This document shows, in pieces, positions 1 to 6,349 of a DNA stretch of 7,754 nt. The DNA is from Thermoprotei archaeon (GTDB taxonomy: Archaea; Thermoproteota; Thermoprotei_A; Sulfolobales; Desulfurococcaceae). The notes beneath the pieces are model-generated. The model had not been told where the DNA came from and did no database searches. It saw nothing but the letters and a program-made list of their open reading frames with translations. The DNA lies in the NCBI GenBank assembly GCA_003661825.1, contig QMWW01000048.1, positions 1-7,754 of the forward strand, read 5' to 3'. The translations under genes were made by a program, and so were the position numbers. The first letter of the stretch is position 1. Each line of letters begins with the position of its first letter.

Positions 1-77
1 ATAAAGAATTGACCTATTACATCGGAAAAAAGTATCGCTATAGTGTATGCGGTTCTCTCGGCTAGTTTGTGTATCAT
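1..77 (-). CDS. Possible 5' end of a divergent membrane protein gene (partial, runs off left edge)
   Basis: Reading leftward from an ATG at 77-75 there is an uninterrupted frame to the window edge (25 codons). It begins MIHKLAERTAYTIAIL and continues FSDVIGQFF. The short charged start followed by a hydrophobic stretch is what an N-terminal membrane segment or signal anchor looks like. The frame is divergent from the ykoD gene, and an AT-rich promoter block lies between the two starts (about 86-109). The family cannot be recognised from so few residues. The distance from the best TATA-like block (86-100) to this ATG is short, about 16 bases. Either the transcript uses a weaker upstream element near 103-112 or this is not a real start. 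The strand-opposite reading of 47-133 as an extension of YkoD is less likely, because it would place the ykoD promoter inside the coding region. Confidence 0.35.
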   Translation of the reverse strand, partial: MIHKLAERTAYTIAILFSDVIGQFF

Positions 78-87
78 CTAGTTATCT

Positions 88-109
88 AAATATTTATAAC
101 TCGTTTATC
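88..109 (+). promoter_or_regulatory. Promoter of the ykoD-ykoC unit (BRE/TATA plus second TTTAT element)
   Basis: AAATATTTAT at 88-97 followed by AAC matches a crenarchaeal BRE/TATA box. Counting 31 bases from the T-rich core puts transcription start near 120-125, about 10 bases before the TTG start at 134. That fits a leaderless or short-leader mRNA. A second TTTAT element at 104-108 sits exactly 11 bases after the first (93-97), about one DNA helical turn. The ykoE promoter has the same arrangement, so this may be an operator for a thiamine-responsive regulator (inference). Confidence 0.55.
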
Positions 110-133
110 GTATGTCTCATATGGGTTGAGAAG

Positions 134-1543
134 TTGATTAGATCACGTATACGACGGGCAGGCTATACTGGTAATCCAGAAGTCCTGAAGGATCTGTACT
201 TTGACATGGATGAAGGCATAACTTTGATTACTGGAGCTTCTGGTAGTGGTAAGACAACGTTTCTCCTAGCAATAACTGGTGTATTGAAACACCTACTCAG
301 AGGCAACGTGTCTGGTGAGATCGCCTTAGATGATATAGACCCGTTGACGCCTAAGGGTTTTCGAAGAATACCGGGTACTATAGGATTCGTCCTCCAAGAC
401 CCTGAGAAGCAGATAGCAATGCCTACTCCATGGGATGAAGTATCCTTTACTCTCGAAAACCTTGGGTTTCCGGGTAAAATCGTGGAGAGAAGAACTAAAG
501 AAATGCTTGGTAGGTATGGCCTGCTCGATAAAGCGTATACTCATGTGGAAGAGCTTAGTGGTGGAGAGAAGAGGAGGCTCACCATAGCAGCAGCTATAGC
601 ACACGAACCTAGCGTGCTACTGTTCGACGAGCCGTCAGCCTCTATTGATCCCTGGGGTATTAAGTGGATTAGGGAAGAAATAGCTAGATTTGCGTCGAAA
701 GGCTATACAGTAGTAGTGGTCGAGCATAAGATAAGGTATTTCGCTGATCTAGCAGGCCGTATTCTTGTACTTGATAGAGGTAGGATAGTAGCAGAATATA
801 GGGGTGGATTAAGTAGCAAAGACATCAATAGGCTTTTATCGATGGGTATAGATGCTAGGCTGGAGATCAGTGTATCTAAGGGGAAAGAACTTGGAGAACC
901 CGTACTTAGGTTAAACGCTGTAGACGTAGGCTATAGGGGTAAACCTCTTGTGAAAAGCATAGACCTTGATCTACACAGAGGCGAAGTAATGGCTATAATT
1001 GGTAGAAATGGATGCGGTAAAACAACGCTTTTGAAAACAATAGCTGGAGCTCTAGAACCACTAGCAGGTGATATAGAGCTTCGAGGTAAAGCATTTTATA
1101 CCCCCCAGCAACCAGACTATCTGTTCTTAAAACTCAGCTTAGAGGAAGAAGTTAGAGAACTCAGTAAGAAGACAGGCATAGAGATGGATGAGCTCATAAA
1201 GCTTATTCCTTGGTTCGGAGAGAATAGGAAGAGATCCCCGTACAGGCTTAGCCACGGCCAGCGCAAATGGTTATCCATAGTGATCGGATATTCTTACTCA
1301 CACGACCTTATACTACTAGACGAGCCCACTACAGGCTTAGACTACCGATTATTCGTTGAACTTAAGGGTCTTATCAACCGCTTGAGTAAAGCTGGGACAG
1401 CTTTCATAATCGCAACCCATGATCCTAGAGTTGTTGGAGAGCTAGCCGATACAGTCGTCCTCATAGACGCTGGTAGAGCAGAATACGTTGATAAAGAAGA
1501 AGCTGTTAATTACTTAGAAAGCGTAGCTGGTGTAGTAGCGTGA
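134..1543 (+). CDS. ykoD: ECF transporter fused double ATPase, YkoD type (HMP/thiamine uptake)
   Basis: This is the energising subunit of an energy-coupling factor vitamin transporter: two ABC ATPase domains fused in one 469-residue chain, as in YkoD. Numbering is from TTG 134. Domain 1 has Walker A GASGSGKTT (34-42), a Q-loop in LQDPEKQ (Gln88), signature LSGGEKRR (141-148), Walker B LLFDEP with catalytic Glu166, and switch His198. Domain 2 has Walker A GRNGCGKTT (290-298), Q-loop QQ (325-326), signature LSHGQRKW (372-379), Walker B LILLDEP (392-398) and switch His429. The open frame extends upstream to an ATG at 47, but its first 29 codons are poor in ATPase character and contain the TATA box. 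TTG 134 places the usual short beta-strand before the Walker A motif, so I prefer it. The 3' end overlaps ykoC by 4 bases (GTGA), implying translational coupling. The substrate is assigned from the neighbouring YkoE, because ATPases alone do not reveal it. Confidence 0.88.
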   Translation: MIRSRIRRAGYTGNPEVLKDLYFDMDEGITLITGASGSGKTTFLLAITGVLKHLLRGNVSGEIALDDIDPLTPKGFRRIPGTIGFVLQDPEKQIAMPTPWDEVSFTLENLGFPGKIVERRTKEMLGRYGLLDKAYTHVEELSGGEKRRLTIAAAIAHEPSVLLFDEPSASIDPWGIKWIREEIARFASKGYTVVVVEHKIRYFADLAGRILVLDRGRIVAEYRGGLSSKDINRLLSMGIDARLEISVSKGKELGEPVLRLNAVDVGYRGKPLVKSIDLDLHRGEVMAIIGRNGCGKTTLLKTIAGALEPLAGDIELRGKAFYTPQQPDYLFLKLSLEEEVRELSKKTGIEMDELIKLIPWFGENRKRSPYRLSHGQRKWLSIVIGYSYSHDLILLDEPTTGLDYRLFVELKGLINRLSKAGTAFIIATHDPRVVGELADTVVLIDAGRAEYVDKEEAVNYLESVAGVVA

Positions 1544-2241
1544 ATAAGCCGTGTGTAGCACTAGCCTTCCTGTATACACTAACGGCTACAGTGCTAGCCT
1601 TTCTGTACAGGTCTGGTACGTCTCTGCTGGTAGTAGCTCTAGTAAATGCCTTACTAGGATTCCCCCTAGGCTTTAAGCGCTGTAGATTCGTCTTTCTCCT
1701 ATTACTACTAGCTATTTGGGGAGTTTTTCTAAACTCGCTACTAGTAGCTAATACGGGAGAAGCTGTACTCCAAACGTGGTTCCTAACCATAAGGAGTGGT
1801 GTTTTTGAAGCTGTAGCTAGAATAGGGGCTAGGCTGATCACAATAGCTGGCGCCGCCCTGTTCTTCGTATCGCTGTATACTCCGCGAGAAATAGTTAAAG
1901 GGTTAGAAGCTGAGCTTATGCTTCCGAAGATCATATCGTTTCCCTTAGCATATGGTTTAAGGCTACTACCTGTTCTTGCAAAAGACTGGAATGAGGTAAA
2001 AACCTCCCGCAAGCAAAGAGGCTATAGAACAGTACCTCTAACTCCCAGTGATATAGCCAGTTATCTCCAGCCCATTCTAAGCCTCTCTATTGAAAGAGCG
2101 CTATGGACTGGTATAGCTATAGAGTTGAGAGGTTTTCACAGTAGAAGGCCTAGACGCGTAGAGATTAGGCTGTCTCTACCAGATTATCTGCTGGTATTTC
2201 TCCTAGTATTCCAGCTATCTTTGCCGATCCTGTATCCATAA
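1540..2241 (+). CDS. ykoC: ECF transporter transmembrane coupling protein EcfT, YkoC type
   Basis: This 233-residue integral membrane protein is the T component that links the ATPase to the substrate-binding S component and transmits nucleotide-driven movement. Hydrophobic segments fall at about 7-24, 27-43, 49-70, 97-113 and 214-231. The cytoplasmic part between about 114 and 205 holds the two short coupling motifs of the CbiQ/EcfT family. One is SRKQRG (156-161) and the other is IELRGF (194-199), each an Arg-Gly pair at the end of a helix that docks into the ATPase grooves. LRLLPVLAKDWNEV just before the first motif is also typical. The start is GTG, overlapping the ykoD stop as GTGA. A GGTG at 1529-1532 gives a weak ribosome binding site, so coupled translation is likely. 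An unequal pair of Arg-Gly motifs fits the unequal halves of the fused ATPase. Confidence 0.85.
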   Translation: MNKPCVALAFLYTLTATVLAFLYRSGTSLLVVALVNALLGFPLGFKRCRFVFLLLLLAIWGVFLNSLLVANTGEAVLQTWFLTIRSGVFEAVARIGARLITIAGAALFFVSLYTPREIVKGLEAELMLPKIISFPLAYGLRLLPVLAKDWNEVKTSRKQRGYRTVPLTPSDIASYLQPILSLSIERALWTGIAIELRGFHSRRPRRVEIRLSLPDYLLVFLLVFQLSLPILYP

Positions 2242-2255
2242 TTACCAGTTTATCA

Positions 2256-2279
2256 AAATATTTATTACCAAGTTATTAC
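2256..2279 (+). promoter_or_regulatory. Separate promoter of ykoE with an 11-base-spaced repeat
   Basis: AAATATTTAT at 2256-2265 is identical to the ykoD promoter core and predicts a transcription start around 2287-2292, giving a leader of about 25-30 bases. TTATTAC occurs at 2262-2268 and again at 2273-2279, 11 bases apart, the same spacing as the repeated TTTAT element in front of ykoD. The sequence supports a promoter; a shared repressor or activator site is inference. Confidence 0.5.
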
Positions 2280-2305
2280 TTCAGAGAGAACTGCATACCC
2301 CTAGC

Positions 2306-2311
2306 GGTGAT
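2306..2311 (+). promoter_or_regulatory. Shine-Dalgarno site of ykoE
   Basis: GGTGAT is complementary to the archaeal 16S rRNA 3' end and lies 5 bases before the GTG at 2317. It decides this start for YkoE and shows that the message has a real leader, unlike the ykoD message. Confidence 0.6.
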
Positions 2312-2316
2312 AAGTA

Positions 2317-2868
2317 GTGTCCTGGCTCACTAGGTTGAGAGGGCTTGTAGCCGGATATACTGGCGTAGACTACGCTTTACTAGGAGTGGTAGCTGTAGTT
2401 GCAGGAATAGTATTCTACTCTGCATGGTATGTGTACGATATAGGTAAAGCTATAGGAGGAATATATGCTGGTAGGATCCTCGCGTACGGCCTATGGTTTA
2501 TAGGTGCGCCTTTAGCGGCTTCGCTCATAAGACGCCCTCTAGCGGCTTTTCTAGGAGAGTTCTTGGGCGCACTCGTGGAAACCGTGATCCCTACAGTAGG
2601 CGGGTTTACGAACATGATCTACGGCTTCTTCCAGGGCCTTGCTAGCGAATTAGGCTACGCGCTCTTAGGCTATAGAAAGTGGGGCATACTAGCCGGTGCA
2701 TTAGCAGGAGCTCTAGCCGCTCCACCCTGTATAGCCTTGGATGCTGTACTATTTGCCGAGATATACCCTGCTGTAGTTACTGCGTTGCTACTCGTAGTAG
2801 CTATGGTTAGTGGCGCGGTGTATGGAGCTCTAGCTGCCCTTGTAGCCGATAAGCTTAGGTGGCAGTAG
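2317..2868 (+). CDS. ykoE: ECF transporter substrate-binding S component, YkoE family (hydroxymethylpyrimidine/thiamine)
   Basis: This 183-residue membrane protein is recognised as YkoE, the S component that captures hydroxymethylpyrimidine or thiamine from outside the cell. The diagnostic parts are YGLWFIGAPLAASLIRRP (57-74) running into an AAFLGEFLGALVET helix (76-89), and GFFQGLASELGYALLGYRK (103-121). Both carry the Glu-containing, small-residue-rich helices of that family. About six membrane helices can be drawn: 18-39, 50-71, 75-92, 102-118, 122-150 and 152-177. Its length is normal for the family. The GTG start is supported by a GGTGAT site just upstream. It follows ykoC by 75 bases with its own promoter, so it may be expressed in excess of, or independently from, the ATPase/T pair. 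Whether the ligand is the pyrimidine half or whole thiamine cannot be told from sequence. Confidence 0.82.
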   Translation: MSWLTRLRGLVAGYTGVDYALLGVVAVVAGIVFYSAWYVYDIGKAIGGIYAGRILAYGLWFIGAPLAASLIRRPLAAFLGEFLGALVETVIPTVGGFTNMIYGFFQGLASELGYALLGYRKWGILAGALAGALAAPPCIALDAVLFAEIYPAVVTALLLVVAMVSGAVYGALAALVADKLRWQ

Positions 2869-2871
2869 AGT

Positions 2872-2876
2872 TTTTA
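2872..2876 (+). terminator. Possible T-tract terminator after ykoE
   Basis: A run of five T follows the ykoE stop by a few bases. Archaeal RNA polymerase can terminate at short T-tracts without a hairpin, so this may end the transporter transcript. The signal is weak. The rest of the gap 2877-2962 shows only a poor TATA-like ACTATATT (2924-2931) for the next gene. Confidence 0.25.
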
Positions 2877-2923
2877 GAGAACATAGATATTTTCCACTAA
2901 TTGCTACGATATCTGGGTGGACA

Positions 2924-2931
2924 ACTATATT
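2924..2931 (+). promoter_or_regulatory. Weak TATA-like element for ttuA
   Basis: ACTATATT lies about 32-39 bases upstream of the GTG at 2963, which would give a transcription start near 2955 and an almost leaderless message. The match is weak and no strong ribosome binding site is seen. It is the best candidate in the 94-base gap. Confidence 0.3.
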
Positions 2932-2962
2932 CACTTGTTGAATAACTCTACGGTGCTGTGGT

Positions 2963-3955
2963 GTGGCTAAGTGCGTTGTATGCGGTAAACCAGGAGTTTA
3001 TACTGATAGACTTACAGGTAGGGTTTTATGTAAAAAACACTTCTTAGAGCACTTCGATAGAAAAGTCCGTAGAACGATTAGAAGGTACGAGATGCTGGGG
3101 CGTAGAGAGCACATAGTAGTAGCTACTTCAGGCGGTAAAGACTCGTTATCCCTGCTACACTACCTATACGGGCTCTCTAAAAACGTACCTGGATGGAGGA
3201 TCTCAGCTCTTCTAATAGATGAGGGTATAAAAGGGTATCGCGAATACACGGTTAAAGATATGCTTAGAGTAGTAGAAGATCTCGGTATACCCTACAGGAT
3301 CGTTAGTTTTAAAGAGTACTTCGGCCTCACTCTCGACGAGATAGTAGAAACTGGTAAGAAGAGGGGGCTTCCATACCTACCATGTAGCTACTGTGGAGTC
3401 TTTAGGAGGTATCTACTTAACAGGATAGCTCGGGAAATGGGGGCTACGGTGCTCGCAACCGCACATAATCTCGATGATACGATTCAAACATTCTTGCTGA
3501 ACGTTTTAAGGAATAGCTGGGAGCGGGTAGTTAGACAAGGACCTGTAACTGGCATTATTGATCACCCAAAGTTTGTTCGTAGAATAAAGCCTTTTGTAGA
3601 GGTTACGGAAAAAGAAACAGCAACATACGCGCTTCTTCAAGGCCTCGTTATGCCCGAGTTCTACGAATGCCCATATGTACACTACAACGTGAGAGTATCG
3701 ATCAGGAGATTCATTAACGAGCTAGAGGAGAGGCATCCTGGTATAAAGTACTCAATGCTCAGATCTATGTTAACAGTAATAGATCTCTTAACTAAAAATC
3801 ACAGTTTAAAGGGTGAGATCAGTGAGTGCCGTATCTGCGGAGAACCATCGTCTCATGAGATATGTAGAGCATGTTTCTACAGGTATAAGCTTGGAATTAT
3901 GGAGTCGAGGGAAATGGTTGTAGCCGAAGAAGTATTTAAGCATAAGAAGCCTTAG
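2963..3955 (+). CDS. ttuA: tRNA 2-thiouridine synthetase, TtuA/Ncs6 family
   Basis: This 330-residue enzyme of the TtuA/Ncs6 class adenylates a tRNA uridine with ATP and replaces its C2 oxygen with sulfur. An N-terminal zinc finger uses Cys4, Cys7, Cys23 and His26. The PP-loop ATP site is SGGKDS (56-61). The three cysteines that in this family hold an oxygen-sensitive [4Fe-4S] cluster are present as CSYC (141 and 144) and ECPY (236). ATAHNLDDTIQT (165-176) is the conserved AHNxDD segment. A second zinc finger at the C terminus has Cys289, Cys292, Cys301 and Cys304. Nothing essential is missing and the length is typical. The position modified (U54 in thermophiles by TtuA, or wobble U34 by NcsA) cannot be settled here. 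Sulfur normally comes from a ubiquitin-like carrier (TtuB/SAMP), which is not encoded in this window. The GTG start puts the first zinc finger at residue 4, as usual. Confidence 0.88.
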   Translation: MAKCVVCGKPGVYTDRLTGRVLCKKHFLEHFDRKVRRTIRRYEMLGRREHIVVATSGGKDSLSLLHYLYGLSKNVPGWRISALLIDEGIKGYREYTVKDMLRVVEDLGIPYRIVSFKEYFGLTLDEIVETGKKRGLPYLPCSYCGVFRRYLLNRIAREMGATVLATAHNLDDTIQTFLLNVLRNSWERVVRQGPVTGIIDHPKFVRRIKPFVEVTEKETATYALLQGLVMPEFYECPYVHYNVRVSIRRFINELEERHPGIKYSMLRSMLTVIDLLTKNHSLKGEISECRICGEPSSHEICRACFYRYKLGIMESREMVVAEEVFKHKKP

Positions 3956-3961
3956 CTAGAG

Positions 3962-6091
3962 CTACATTATAGCAGATGCTATCCAGTACGTTACTACCAT
4001 CGAAGCATAGCCTATAACCATCATCAATAGCACGGCTAGTAGGGTGTACTTCAAGCTCTTTGTCTCACTATGTATGACTGCTAACGTAGCCAAGCACGGA
4101 ACGTATAGTACTGTGAACATGGCTATACTAGCTATTTGTGCATCGCTTAGCCATATTAGCTCTATAGCATTCCTTACGCTATCTGCTCCTGTAGCTATTA
4201 AGAGAGTACTTATAATTATCTCCTTAGCTATAAAGCCTGCTATCAAGGCTAGAGACACGATCCAAGCTGTAGTACTTGGTAGATCTATTGGTGAAAGTAG
4301 TGGAGCAAAAGATCTCGCGATAGCTGCAGCTATACTCTCGCTTGGATCACTGGTATACGTTAGCGAGAAAGTGTAGCTAGTTGCTGTCCAAGCTACTATG
4401 CTTAGAGAGAATATTATTACACCAGCCTTTACCAAGAAGTGCTTAGTACTATTCCATGTAAGCCACCATATTACACGCGGTATAGGCCTATGTATCGGCG
4501 GGATCTCGAGAAGCATTTCCGGTGTTATAGCCCTACCTTTTCTCCGGTCAATCTCGTAGAGAACTCTATTTACAGATGCAAATACGAAGAACGATATGAG
4601 GTATCCAGACAAGAGTAGCAATCCACCGCTGTACCTGCTGAAAGCAGATGCTAGGGCTAGTAGAACAACTAGCCTAGCCTGACACGGTATAAATGGAAGC
4701 GTGAGTATAAGCCTCAGCCTCTCCCTAGGATCTGGTAGTCCGCGAGTAGAGAGTATCGCTGGAACATTGCATCCTAGTCCAAGCGTTATGGGGAATACCG
4801 CATGTCCCGATACACCTATCTTCGCTAATAGGTTGTGAACGCCAACGGCTATACGTGGAGCTATACCGGAGTCTTCGAGAAGAGCTAGTGCTAGAGAGAC
4901 TATCGCTATTAGTGGTAGGAAAACTAGTACTGCACCGACTCCTCCTAGTATTCCATCCACTACGAGGTGTGCTAGCATGGTATCACCCATAGCGTCATAT
5001 ACCACATTACCGAGCTCGTTGAGAGCGTAGTCCAGTATCCCGCTTAAGCTGTATTCTTCAACGAGTGTGGCTAGTTCGCTGTAGCCTAGGGCTTCGAATA
5101 GCGCGTTTAGGGGAAAACCTGTGTTAACCATGAATACTATAGTGAATATTAGAGCTAGTATCGCTATTCCAAGCAGGGATCCTATGACAGGGTTGTAGAA
5201 GAGGCGAGTAAGCCTTGATACTGGTACATGCTTAAGCTCTGTTTTTACAACTACTTCTCCTAGTATGCTAGAAATGAACTCGAATCTGCGGATAGAGGCT
5301 ATCTCTACAGGATCGCGTTTTAGGACCGTGGCGGCTTCCCTTCTAATGCTAGCTACTTCGTCGAGAACTTCTTCTCCAGCCTGTTTGCGGATGTAGTCTT
5401 CTAGCTCATGGTCTCCTTCAAGCAGTCTTACCGCAATCCATCTTATAGGGTACTTGAGGACCTCTGCATAGCGGGATAGGATCTTTTCGATAGATTCTAT
5501 GTACGGGTTAAGCTCATGGTAGTCTATTCTAATAGGTTCTTTTTTCTCCTCCTTTTCCGCAGAAGCTACTATTAAATCTAGTAGTTCCTCTATCCCCTGA
5601 CCCGTTGCAGCCGATACGGATACTACTGGAACCCCGAGCTTACGCTGAAGTTTTTCGTAGTTTATGTGGATTCCGCGTGCATGCGTCGCATCTGCTTTCG
5701 TGAATACCAGTATGGTATTAGGGGTTAGTTCCAGCGCTTGTACTGCTAAATACATTGTTCTCTCGGGGTTGAGGGAATCCACGAGAACTAGGAGTACATC
5801 CGGCTCTCCACTCAATATGTAGCTTCTAGCTATTCTCTCCTCTAGTGTTAGCGATGAAAACCCATATATTCCTGGTAGGTCAACGAACTCTATCTCTCTG
5901 TCCCTGTACCTACGGGTACCATAGTGCTTCTCTACCGTAACTCCTGGCCAGTTGGCTACGTGGACTTTGTTGTTGGTAAGTACATTGAAAAGCGTGGACT
6001 TTCCGACATTTGGCTGTCCTACAACAGCTACGCGTATGCGCTTATTGCTTTCTACCTGGTTACCGCTATTGTGGTAGTCCATAGTCTTCAC
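3962..6091 (-). CDS. feoB: Ferrous iron transport protein B (GTPase-gated Fe2+ permease)
   Basis: This 709-residue membrane protein imports Fe2+ and couples a small G domain to a permease core. G-domain motifs are G1 GQPNVGKST (25-33), G2 Thr52 in WPGVT, G3 DLPG (71-74), G4 TKAD (131-134, where Asn of NKxD is Thr) and G5 SVSA (158-161). Residues of about 185-290 form the linker/GDI-like domain. The membrane part starts near 303. Its first gate half includes EDSG (406-409), a GLGCNVPAILSTR stretch (438-450) and PFIPCQARL (466-474). The second half includes AGFIAKEIIISTL (618-630) and LYVPCLATLAVI (662-673). Each half carries its conserved cysteine. Length is normal. The start is GTG at 6091-6089, overlapping the feoA stop as GTGA, so translation is coupled. 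The 3' end lies 6 bases from the end of ttuA, tail to tail. Expression should follow the iron box upstream of feoA. Confidence 0.95.
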   Translation of the reverse strand: MKTMDYHNSGNQVESNKRIRVAVVGQPNVGKSTLFNVLTNNKVHVANWPGVTVEKHYGTRRYRDREIEFVDLPGIYGFSSLTLEERIARSYILSGEPDVLLVLVDSLNPERTMYLAVQALELTPNTILVFTKADATHARGIHINYEKLQRKLGVPVVSVSAATGQGIEELLDLIVASAEKEEKKEPIRIDYHELNPYIESIEKILSRYAEVLKYPIRWIAVRLLEGDHELEDYIRKQAGEEVLDEVASIRREAATVLKRDPVEIASIRRFEFISSILGEVVVKTELKHVPVSRLTRLFYNPVIGSLLGIAILALIFTIVFMVNTGFPLNALFEALGYSELATLVEEYSLSGILDYALNELGNVVYDAMGDTMLAHLVVDGILGGVGAVLVFLPLIAIVSLALALLEDSGIAPRIAVGVHNLLAKIGVSGHAVFPITLGLGCNVPAILSTRGLPDPRERLRLILTLPFIPCQARLVVLLALASAFSRYSGGLLLLSGYLISFFVFASVNRVLYEIDRRKGRAITPEMLLEIPPIHRPIPRVIWWLTWNSTKHFLVKAGVIIFSLSIVAWTATSYTFSLTYTSDPSESIAAAIARSFAPLLSPIDLPSTTAWIVSLALIAGFIAKEIIISTLLIATGADSVRNAIELIWLSDAQIASIAMFTVLYVPCLATLAVIHSETKSLKYTLLAVLLMMVIGYASMVVTYWIASAIM

Positions 6092-6321
6092 TCTGGGAGA
6101 GGCTCTACTAAGATCTTTCTAGCTACTCCGCGTCCAATAGCGACCTCTGTACCCATTACCCTTATGACTATAGGTCCTCTACCGTAGTTAGATAAAACTT
6201 CTACTTCTGTACCGGGTGTGAGACCCATTTGATAAAGCCTGTAGATCAGGCCTCGTCCACCTGCTACTCTAACTATTTTTGCCTTCCTACCGTTTGCTAG
6301 CTCTTCCAGTGTAGTGGTCAC
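6088..6321 (-). CDS. feoA: Ferrous iron transport protein A, small SH3-like cytosolic partner of FeoB
   Basis: FeoA is a small beta-barrel protein needed for full FeoB activity. The core reads TTTLEELANGRKAKIVRV, a gap with AGGRGLIYRLYQMGL, then TPGTEVEVL, GPIVIRVMGTEVAIGRGVA and a C-terminal ILVEP. These are the usual FeoA elements, with a RLYQMGLTPGTEV signature at about 28-40. I place the start at GTG 6321-6319, giving 77 residues, the typical size. GGGGAGG lies 4 bases upstream of it, whereas the upstream ATG at 6351-6349 has no ribosome binding site and would read through a DtxR-like operator. The ATG version would add ten residues (MLGYPNRGGR) not expected in this family. It is followed directly by feoB with a 4-base overlap. 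Confidence 0.88.
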   Translation of the reverse strand: MTTTLEELANGRKAKIVRVAGGRGLIYRLYQMGLTPGTEVEVLSNYGRGPIVIRVMGTEVAIGRGVARKILVEPLPE

Positions 6322-6325
6322 TCGT

Positions 6326-6332
6326 CCTCCCC
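6326..6332 (-). promoter_or_regulatory. Strong Shine-Dalgarno site deciding the feoA start
   Basis: On the minus strand GGGGAGG is followed by ACGA and then GTG at 6321. This is the strongest ribosome binding site in the window and supports GTG 6321 over ATG 6351 as the feoA start. Confidence 0.65.
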
Positions 6333-6349
6333 TGTTAGGGTAACCTAAC
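6330..6349 (-). promoter_or_regulatory. DtxR/IdeR-like iron box in the feoA leader
   Basis: The minus strand contains the inverted repeat GTTAGG-TTAC-CCTAAC (6349 down to 6334). Aligned to the known DtxR/IdeR consensus TTAGGTTAGSCTAACCTAA, about 13 of 19 positions agree: the whole left half and CTAAC of the right half. It lies downstream of the predicted transcription start (near 6360) and upstream of the ribosome binding site. Bound Fe2+-loaded repressor would block transcription of feoAB when iron is plentiful. The regulator gene is not in the window. Confidence 0.6.

Noticed and set aside
326..604. Minus-strand frame of 92 codons inside ykoD (and similar short ones at 2415-2615 and 6698-6898).
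   Set aside because: All are antisense shadows of well-supported genes with no signals of their own.
1506..2012. Long open frame on the minus strand across ykoC (168 codons).
   Set aside because: It is antisense to a well-supported EcfT gene, has no recognisable family, no ribosome binding site or promoter, and arises from the codon bias of the real gene.
2242..2316. Searched for a TPP riboswitch before ykoE, since YkoEDC is riboswitch-controlled in some bacteria.
   Set aside because: The predicted leader is only about 25-30 bases and lacks the conserved TPP riboswitch elements (for example CTGAGA); too short for the aptamer.
2885..2914. AGATAT ... ATATCT inverted repeat upstream of ttuA.
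   Set aside because: The arms are short and AT-rich with an 18-base loop, and each arm is nearly self-complementary; expected by chance in such sequence.
4044..4376. Open plus-strand frame of 110 codons inside feoB, with a hydrophobic translation.
   Set aside because: It is antisense to FeoB membrane helices, whose reverse complement also reads as hydrophobic residues. No promoter or ribosome binding site was seen.
5924..6187. Plus-strand frame of 87 codons across the feoA/feoB junction.
   Set aside because: It is antisense to the FeoB G domain and FeoA, both firmly identified, and has no family resemblance.
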